A stretch of DNA of 64,000 nucleotides from contig JBBPTG010000060.1 in NCBI GenBank assembly GCA_038093975.1, positions 1 to 64,000 on the forward strand, written 5' to 3'. Positions 56,051 through 64,000 of this stretch are shown here, in pieces. The notes beneath the pieces were generated by a model that saw only the letters and a program-made list of their open reading frames with translations, did not search any database and was not told the DNA's origin. A program made the position numbers and the translations under genes. The stretch comes from Chalciporus piperatus (taxonomy: Eukaryota > Basidiomycota > Agaricomycetes > Boletales > Boletaceae). Each line of letters begins with the position of its first letter. Position 1 is the first letter of the stretch.

Positions 56051-58179
56051 TCACATAACTGGTACCACTGGCCTAAAGCTGGCGGTTAAATGACAACGAA
56101 CGACATAGGGACGAGGAACGCACCTGGGATAGTCTGGTTTTCTTGAGCAGCCGTCTCAGAAATAGCCTCCGCCATGACAACAGCGAATCCACTGGACACA
56201 TCTGATGTTAATAGAGTGTCTGATATGTGGTTTCGGGTACATACTTGTGCAAGTGGAAGTCACTGTGACTGGAAACAGGCCGGTCAACATACGGGAACAC
56301 ACGTTTTCACGAGGCAAACTCACCAATGTAAGAACCAAGGGCCAGGATTGTCAGTCACGAAACGAATTGTCACATTATCGTGGTTCGACTCGAGCCCGAT
56401 AGACGTAGTGTCCCTCCTCGGTGGGTTGGCAAAGTTATAAGTACTACTCCCAGGAGCTCTGACGATGTCGAAAGTGTGCTAAGAACGAGAATCAGTCTGT
56501 ATTCTCCATGAAAACAACAGCGTGAGGATGACTTACACCATGGAGATGAAGCGAGTGCTGTTACGACACCTTATTGAGAGAAGTCTCGGACGATGGTATG
56601 CAATGTTTACTCACCGGTCCACCCAACGCGCCGCCATGGTCTAGCTCAGTCGCAGGAACACTGAGCTCGATCACCTTTCCATATGGCAGTTCGTAGACGC
56701 TACCGTTCGGAAGTAGCTGCGAGGGGTGTCGAGCGCCGCTGAGAATTTGCAGAAGTACCGGCATCGGCGGATCGATAAATGGGACTCCATTGATAGTATA
56801 CTGCCCATTGACGAGTCCAGGAACTAAATTGATGTTGACATCTGCCTTCCCTGGCTCCGGAATACCAGGTGCTCCAGGTGAAACCAAGGGGTGAATGTTG
56901 CTTTCATCGAAGGGTAGCAGATACGGACCGGGCTGGGTCGTAGGATCCTGCTTTGGAGCACCCTTGTACCTCAAGACCGCAGAACTCTGTCCACCATCGA
57001 AGGTCTGATTGGGGTGGTTAGACAGTGCGCGGATCCAGTAATTGCCCACTGTCTGATTAGCGGTTACCACAACAGAGTAACGTTGGCCAGCGAACACAGC
57101 CAACGAGTCGACGACCAAAGGCTGTGTCTCAATACCATCCGTTTCAATGACAGTCATCGTGTGGCCATCGATTGTGAAGTTGAACCAGGGGTCGCAAGAG
57201 GTCCCGATGATACGGAAGCGATAGCGTTTCCCTTGCTCAACGTTGATGACTGCAAGTGGGGACATCGGTCCGCCACCATACCGACCGAGTCCATTAATGA
57301 GCGTCGCATTCGCATTAAATGGACCGCGGTACATTTTTGGGCTGGGGTCATGATACCTACAAGAAAATGAAGTCAATACCCATCTCGGGAGAAGCTTTTC
57401 CCTTCATACCAGTCCGAAAGGGTGATCACAGTATTTTCTAAAAGCTGCATGAGGGTCTGTCTCAGGCGGCAGAAATAAAACACGTACCATTATCGATGTC
57501 ATACATATGCTTATAGGGATCATCGGGATCGTAGATCACGAGCGGTCCTCTGAGGCCATCGCAGTATTGCACTGAGAGATGCGAGTGATACCAGTAGGTG
57601 CCAGTTTGGTTCTGGGGGGTAAATTGATGCAAGAAGCTAGTGTAAGGCTTAATAGGACACTGCGTGACGTATGAAGTGCCGTCAGCCCAGTTCGACCCTA
57701 CTTGGTGGATCCCGTGCCAGTGCTGTCGTGTATTTGCTTAGCATCCAAGTGAGGTGGCAATGTCTCGTGATACTCACTATACTCGTCGTAGTATTCATGG
57801 TCGTGTCATGCAGGTAGTTTACGACATTGATCTGGAAGTTGTCGCCCTACAAACACATGAGAACTGTGTATTCACCAAATCGTGAATGAATTGTACCTTG
57901 TTGGCTGCGATCAGTGGACCTGGGAACGTCCCACCGGCTAGCACAGTTCTTGGTTGCATGAGTACATGCCGTGGCCAGAGAGAACGGGGCGACTTACGAT
58001 CGAGGGAAGCCATCAGGTGCAATGATCTTGTTAACGATATCAAGTTCTGCTACAGGGCCGAGCACATTCCCCGAGGATGGGCGTTTGTACTGTTGGTACC
58101 CCGGACCAGAAACAACGGATGCTCCAACGAACGGGTAGGCCAAAGATAATGCAAGAACAACGTATATTGTTGCCTGCAT
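56051..58179 (-). CDS. Laccase (secreted multicopper oxidase)
   Basis: A secreted phenol oxidase of the basidiomycete laccase family. ATG 58179 starts a signal peptide ([20 protein letters not shown]). Copper signatures after splicing are L1 [16 protein letters not shown]2 [20 protein letters not shown]3 [17 protein letters not shown] and L4 [20 protein letters not shown]. All ten His and the T1 Cys are present. L3 has Ser where Pro is usual (HPFHLHGH), and L4 has SDF and HN where IDW and DA are usual. The last exon appears to be WYQLCD with the stop at 56051-56053. N-glycosylation sites are frequent. Such enzymes oxidise phenols using O2 and serve in lignin breakdown, pigment formation or detoxification. 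The L4 exon has introns on both sides of it, so that part of my model is the least certain. Confidence 0.88.
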
Positions 58180-60435
58180 GGTGGCGGCGATGCGTACTCG
58201 GTGGCAAAGGAGGCTATGGAAGATGCGATTTGCTGTTTAGTCTTTCCTCTGCCCGGCTCTTATAAGGTACGGGCAAACGCGAGTGAGGTAAACATATTTT
58301 GGTGTACCAATGCTTGGATAGCTTTTAGGGGTTAGATTCGTCTCCGATACTTGGCTTCACCTGACAGCGCGTGAGTATCGGCAAAGTGAAGGCGTTTGCC
58401 CAACTCGCAAGCCTTATAAGGAAGGGTTAACTGAGTTATCAGTGGCAGTCAATTTTTCCGTGCTGGAAGTGGTCATGCAACGATAGGCGAAAACTCCCTT
58501 GAACATCGCTCAGTACTCCATTCGTACCAGCGGGTCGACAACTTCGGACAATGACAGATAGTGCTGTGTCAATGAGTGATGCAATGGAGCGCCCATATTA
58601 CGAGTTGTAGTAAGCGTCCCATGCCGTGCAAAGTTGACTAAGACCGAGTAAAGTGACTCACAATACACTATATATGCTCGGAAGCGATTGAAGGAAGCGT
58701 GAAAATGGCTCCATGATTGGATCGCACTGGCAGTCTCTCCACATACTGCCCTGTGGGCCTACTATCGACAGTCCTACTTGTCTTCTGCTCGATCCCCTTG
58801 AAGATTTTTCATCGCCTAGCATCCCCATTTAATTTCGGGGCCACATCGTTTCTCTTGGATACGAATGAGATCTAGCCATGAGCCCTGAAGCCTCAGTCAT
58901 TGACTTTTGGGCGGGCATTCGAATCGAGCCAGGCTATGACAAAAGCGATGAGGATGATGGTGGCACATTAGTAATCTTGCATGGCAAGTAAAAAAAACCT
59001 AATTCGCGCAAACGGACACTTTGCGGTGTTTGCACTGATCCGCCACAGATCGGGACAATGTGGACGTTTCCCTTCAAGATGGTTTGTTGGAACCCAGATG
59101 CCGGCTGCGTTACTAGCGTCCCAAAATGAAAAGAAATAATGAGGCGGTGACAGTCGAAACCGGGTATAGCGTGTCCCATTCATTGTTGTAAGTATTAGTC
59201 GTCGTCGTTATGACAAGTATAGTCCCAGTGAAGGCACCGCCCATCAGCTTTTTGTAAGCGCTCATTGAGCACTCAATGAGCTCGGCTGGACCGCTTAGCT
59301 CGGTTTGGAGTCGCTTACAGTCTGCTTGGCCAATGAGAGCCTCCCAAAGTGTGGTGGAATGAGTACGTTATTTTGACGCAAATGAATCAAACTCCGATCG
59401 AGCAGGGCCACACAGTGACACAAGTTGAACCGGGCCGGCTCGAAAAGCCACTTAGCCGACTCTCAGAGTCGGCAAAAAACTGGTCTAGCGTAGTATAGCT
59501 AGAATGTCGATGGCCCGGTCCAATCAGAGTCCTCGTCAAGCCCTCGCGTAGGCTTCAAGAGTCGTCAAGCGATAACGTTACTCGTCTGCTTTGCAGATGC
59601 CGGCCGTGATGATATGAACGAATGGTAAATACAATCTCAACGCCCAGCGAGCGAGAAAGATCAAGAAAAAAGGTATTGCAGACTACTATACTGATTCTAG
59701 GGTAACTATCAGCAGTTAAAATGGAGTGGAGAACCACGAATTAGAGATACCGTTGAGTGGTATGATAACGCTGGTCGCTCCTGTTCATCAGAGTCCCCTT
59801 TCCCCTCTCGTCGTGATTGTGATGGTTAACCAGGGACCGCGTGGCCACAAACATAGCGCCTACTTGCCTCCTGAAGAATACCGACCTTTCCCTTCATTGG
59901 TCCTCTGTTCGATTTCGGCAACGGGCAGCTTTGTCATCCAAGTGATCAACGTTGAGTCGTTGACGCAGACCTTGATATTCGCCAGTTTTACAATTGACGC
60001 CTCTTTGCGTTCCTTCCGATTGGCTTCTGATCGCATTGCCGGCGTGCGTTGCCCGGGCCCAACCAACGCGTCGGGACGCGTCTGTGGTCGCGTAGATTGG
60101 GTTAATCAATACAGACTCGGCATGGTGTCTGCCAGGCTGCCTGCGAATTTAAGGCAGGACCGTTAGCTCGGTTCTAGTAGGTGCGTACGATCCAGATGAA
60201 CCGAATGTTTGATAGCTATCCACGCCAGTCTGAGTTACAGCCGAACTCCTAATCGACAGAATATTCGCATTGACTCGGTCGAGTGCTTGTTATGACGAGT
60301 CTAATATATTTGACACGGGAATAAGACTCGGGCTCCATTCTAAACATCATCGATACGAGACCATTTCGCACGCAAGAACTGTGTTCAGTGACAATAGAAT
60401 AAACGACGATATTCAGAAGAGAAAGACAAAGCATA
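58180..60435. other. Long intergenic region upstream of the laccase
   Basis: 2.2 kb. The left end holds the laccase promoter. A perfect inverted repeat CTCATTGAGCACTCAATGAG lies near 59262-59281. The 36-bp dispersed repeat is at 59559-59594. An open frame at 59724-60166 is unrecognised. From about 60290 the sequence matches the downstream flank of the other F-box copy (38305-38400). No supported gene. Confidence 0.5.
59559..59594. repeat. 36-bp repeat shared with 10339-10374
   Basis: Second copy of the block beginning GAGTCGTCAAGCGATAACGT, same orientation, one mismatch. Confidence 0.75.
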
Positions 60436-62269
60436 TCAAAAACCCTCCGACGTATCTGAGCCTGAGGAAACTTCCGACACTGATGGAGTTTCCGACGTAT
60501 CCGAGGAGCTTTCCGACGTGTCTGGAAGGCTCTCGTGTAATACTAGGCATCTCGAGGTAGGTACTAACGAAGTGAATTCTTCCAGTTCCTCCGTGGATAT
60601 GTTTGCCCCCCTAATCTCGAGTGTCTCGAGGAGACATTCTGACCGATGTACGAACTCCTTGAATATCGCATGTGGCCAATGTGAACCTTGGGGGAGTGTG
60701 AGGTCGAGATGACGCAAGCCCGGCAAGGTCAACATATCCAGGAGGGTACCGACGGGTCCTCTGTTTACGCGTAGTACGAACGAGCGAAGCATGGGATGGG
60801 TCACAGAAGTACCGTTATGTGGGTAACCGACCGTGGCGTCGATCGAGGAGAAGACAATCTCTTCGAGGTGGGGACATAACCAGAGTGGCATGAAGACGAG
60901 CGCTGCGCTACCTTCGACATCGAGCCTGACGTGGGTGAGGTCTGTCCACCCAGGTTGAAAATCTTGAGGAGAGTCCAGACATCCGAAAGTCTACGATTGA
61001 CATTTCCCGTCATACTGAAGGCCGATCCATCGAGCAAGGGCTGCTCGGACACGGAAAGGTCGTCGAGGATAGTGCTGGGCAAAAGGTAGCCATCAACGTG
61101 AAGACGGCGCAAGTTGGGGAATGTGAACGTGTCCTGAAGCGGCGGACCAGAGCGCGTTGGTTGAGCTGAATGGGGGAGAAGATAAAATGATCGAGGTTGG
61201 GACATATTTGGAGGAGCGTGGAGAACATCCGACTTTCATTAAAAACACTGCTACTCGGGCCGTATCCTCGATTCACCACAAGATGCGTGAGGTTTTCCCA
61301 TCCTGGATTGAACCTAGTCGAAACATTCACGGGGAAAGCAGGGGAGTCAATAATGAGAGTGTGAAGGCGAGGATGTGGTTGAACGATCGATGTTTCCTCC
61401 GGCAGTAGATCCATAGATCCCTCAAGAGAGAGGCGTTCTAGAATAGGGACGTCCCCCAGCAACCGACGCAGATCGCAGGTGCTGCGGAAGCGAACGGCAA
61501 GGTCCATGCATCGATTGGTGTAACGTCGTGAGAGGTTGATCAATGATGTGTTGTCTTGACTGTTGGTCCCCATCTCTAGATGGAGCCTAAGAGGACAGAG
61601 CCTTGCATTTTTGATCCAAGATTCGTAGTAGGGGACACCCTGTTTCTCCAGATCCCAGGAGAAGACTCGCAGAGAGCGCCACAGTCTAGGTGTATCCAGC
61701 GCAACCTCTCGCCAATGCCTACAGACCTGTGTCAGCAGCAAAGGCACTGTATGTTCAGCTGGCGAGATATGTCGGTCCTCGGGCAAACATTGCATGAAAA
61801 TTTCGCGGAGGACATCGATAGGAAGACGTCGAATACGCGATACGAAGCTCTTGTGCATCGTCATCGAACAAACGACCTCATCGCGCCTCTCACGGAGACG
61901 ATGGACGATCGTCTCCGCTCTCTGTATGATGGTGCCGATCTCGTGGACCTGCTGCTCTCTCTGGGTGATGATCTCACGAATCGAAGGTATTTCCTGCTCT
62001 GAAGCCCCGTAGTTCGATTTAGAGTACTTGGAGTACACGGTGTCGAGGGACGAAGACTGGTTTACCATGATCAATATTGTCGTACTGGTGATCTCAAACC
62101 GGGGAGAAAAGGTTTCTTACGATTGCGTGGGGAGGGATTGATTGAAGCTGAAAGAAGAGGGGTCAGAGGTTATGGCAGTCAGCGACATCTTTTCCACAGG
62201 TATTTACACTAGCAAACTCACCAATCGAAGTACTTCTGAAATTGCGGCCGAAATAGCAGTACAGTCCCT
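60436..62269 (-). pseudogene. F-box/LRR protein pseudogene, full-length but broken
   Basis: Paralog of the gene at 49793. The exon 1 start codon is changed from ATG to AGG (62267-62269), although the exon reads on as DCTAISAAISEVLRL with a normal donor. Exon 2 (LQSIPPHAI) and exon 3 (SSSLDTVYSKYSKS) are recognisable, as is the F-box (SRIRRLPIDVLREIFMQCLP). After IQLNQ, about 70 bp are deleted, shifting the frame. Further shifts occur before LCPHLEEIVFSSIDATVG. The C terminus is longer than in the intact copy and Ser/Thr/Asp-rich (SESSSDTSETPSVSEVSS). A 511-bp tract (61161-61671) is nearly identical to the intact copy. Confidence 0.85.
61161..61671. repeat. 511-bp near-identical tract shared with 50381-50891 (inverted)
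   Basis: Partner of the tract in the intact F-box gene, inverted, same length and about one mismatch. Its left border coincides with the frameshifting deletion after IQLNQ. Confidence 0.85.
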
Positions 62270-62424
62270 GTCTTCACAGATAATAATACGTTGTGGTTCA
62301 AGTGAAGTTCGTCCAAGTTGCAACCGGTGTCAAATACAACTCAGAACACGTGATTGGAACCCCGATAAAATCCATCCGGAGAAACGCAAAAACAGTGGAA
62401 TACTTTTGTTGAATAACGAGCTAG

Positions 62425-63417
62425 TTACTCATACGAAGAGTTCAAGAATTGAAGCAGGTTCTTTCTATTTGCATCCATCTCTAAATCTCTCGCATCCTTG
62501 TGAACCTTCAGTTTAATCTAGCGGATTGTTCAGTCGGCTACATCATAGAGGTCGGTCGAAAGGGAATACCTTCTTTCCCGTCAGAACACTACGCTTCTCG
62601 TCCTTGTCCTTATCCCTCTTCTTATCATTGTCTCGCTTCTTCTTGCTACGTTCTTTGTCCTTGCGTTTGTCCTTGCGACTGTCCCTATCACGGCTATGCG
62701 AACGCGATCTGGAGCGATGACGGGCGTGGCTTCGTTCATATGATCGGGAACGTGACCTCGATCTGTGGCGGCCGCGCTTTGCATGACGCAGTGAATCAAG
62801 CGAAGATGAACTCGAATAACTATAACTGCGAGTGCGCTGTCCTCTTGGTGTCTATGAAGCAGTCATATGTGCATCTTCTGAGGTCAGCGATCCGATAATC
62901 ACGGTAGTTTCGTCAGACGTACAATGCCTCGGCTTCTTCCGCGAGTTTGCACCGCCGTATCTTCGCGCGAACGAGCATTGTCCCATTCCTGAATATGCTC
63001 TAGCCTCCCAGTCTGTATCTCAGGCGAGGTCTTACCTTTTTGGGCTCCTCACCACGGTCTTCGTTGTGCTTTCTGGAGTGGTGATGACTTGGTGACCTAG
63101 AACGCTTGCGATCCCGGCGTCTGTATCCATCTTCCTCCGGTTGGCGTCCATGGCTACCCCGCTGGGGAGAACGAGACCTGCTATCTCCCCTGTCTCGTGC
63201 TGGATGCGTTGCGCCCAGTGTGTTTTATATATGACATGAGTGTTTCAGCGTTGAATCGCCCCGAGTGACCATGATGACAGGCGCAGCGTGGGGCAACCAG
63301 GAAAGAAACCGAAGTGAGCTGAAAGTAGGCAAATCCGGAGAAGGGACCCTCACCCTTTCGTCTATGATGATGCTCAGAACGATGCTTGGACCGTTCGTCT
63401 GGTAAATGCTCCGACAT
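62425..63417 (-). CDS. Arg/Ser-rich (RS-domain) nuclear protein, splicing-type
   Basis: ATG 63417 begins MSEHLPDERSKHRSEHHHRR, followed by a donor. Later exons give RSRSPQRGSHGRQPEEDGYR, RKRSRSPSHHHSRKH and, after introns, RGRHRSRSRSRSYERSHARH, RSRSRSHSRDRDSRKDKRKD, KERSKKKRDNDKKRDKDKDE and KRSVLTGKK. A final exon reads IKLKVHKDARDLEMDANRKN, LLQFLNSSYE and the stop at 62425-62427. The RS repeats indicate a nuclear-speckle, pre-mRNA-processing protein. The short C-terminal module (IKLKV, DANR, FLN motifs) is one I recall from other fungal RS proteins, which supports the gene model, but I cannot assign a specific factor. Confidence 0.75.
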
Positions 63418-64000
63418 CGTTGCGCGTCGTCAACCTGGTAGATGGGAGGAGGCAGAGGAGTGAGTCTTTGTTTGGCAACGCCTTTGGATCCAAATAACCG
63501 CTTGCGACACAGCCACATCTACAGTCAACCTCAACTCGAACTTCCATGACATAGTAGTATCGAACTGATCATGATGCATCCAAGAGCCAAGTTTATTTTC
63601 TCTGCAGATACAGATATCATTCATACACACTACAAGTAACCTTCGCGATTGTCGCACATCGTACCTGTGAGTTTCCCACATTCGTGCAGACGGTATGATC
63701 CGAATCTATTAGTGGAGGGTGAACGACTGTCTTCATCCCGACCCTTGGGTCTGCCTACGGGAGACTATGATAATCGTATTCCTGCACTCGCACGGTACGA
63801 CCTCAGTCCACGCAGTGCCGATGGAGTACATTGGGACTCGCGCATTCTTTCTTTCTTTGTGGCTTGGTAAGTAGGCATCCCCACTAGTGCGGATGTGCCC
63901 TAGCAACGAGAGGTAAGGTTCATGAAAACCTACCTCGGCGATTCCCTCTGAAACATGTCCCCACCGCGCAAGCTTGCAGAAGGGGATTCCCACCGAACAT
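63418..64000. other. Right edge of window, no firm gene
   Basis: The RS-gene promoter should lie at the left. A minus-strand segment starting at an ATG near 63999 (MFGGNPLLQACAVGTCFRGN) followed by a GTAGGT donor could be the first exon of a gene, and a plus-strand frame at 63649-63870 is also open. Neither has a recognised product. Confidence 0.3.

Noticed and set aside
59724..60166. 146-codon plus-strand open frame
   Set aside because: No family resemblance, and it lies in a region otherwise made of repeats and flanks of duplications. Its reverse strand is also open over part of its length.

Overview
The window looks like genomic DNA of a filamentous basidiomycete (Agaricomycetes). Genes are split by many introns of about 50-60 bp with GT-AG ends, and several families are typical of that group: a fungal laccase, F-box/LRR proteins, a CHAT-domain protein, a metacaspase-like protein and CYP64-type P450s. 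Several of these match what I know from Rhizoctonia-type Cantharellales, but the species is inference. I see no rRNA, tRNA or CRISPR.

Layout. 1-14240 is a large imperfect palindrome. The arms are 1-4730 and 10450-14240, and each carries a near-identical P450 gene whose 5' end points toward the centre. The left P450 runs off the window start. The left arm also carries a 937-bp DNA transposon with terminal inverted repeats (2284-3220) that is absent from the right arm. The spacer holds an MFS drug/H+ antiporter-type transporter (6137-8432) and a basic low-complexity protein (8789-9616, minus). A third, decayed copy of the P450 promoter lies at the inner edge of the right arm.

14884-26294 is ordinary core genome: a P-loop nucleoside-kinase-like gene, a GH71/GH99-like gene fused to a long disordered tail, a C2H2 transcription factor and an RSC1/RSC2-type bromodomain-BAH chromatin remodeller subunit. 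At 28336-32220 a divergent pair of single-pass membrane proteins shares one cysteine-containing ectodomain family.

32493-54910 is an accessory-looking stretch. It has a CHAT pseudogene whose catalytic dyad lies inside a compensated frameshift, two tandem IRG-like GTPases, an F-box pseudogene, a complete GCN2 eIF2-alpha kinase, two tandem four-TM proteins of unknown function, an intact F-box/LRR gene and a metacaspase-like protein with an extra C-terminal domain. Further right are an F-box fragment, a laccase (56051-58179, minus), another F-box pseudogene and an RS-rich, splicing-type protein (62425-63417, minus).

The F-box copies are linked by recombination. A 511-bp tract is almost identical between the intact copy at 50 kb and the pseudogene at 61 kb, while their flanks are clearly diverged. 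The two points most worth following up are the P450 palindrome and the co-location of IRG GTPases, a CHAT remnant and a metacaspase, which could be an immunity or cell-death neighbourhood. That last reading is inference.
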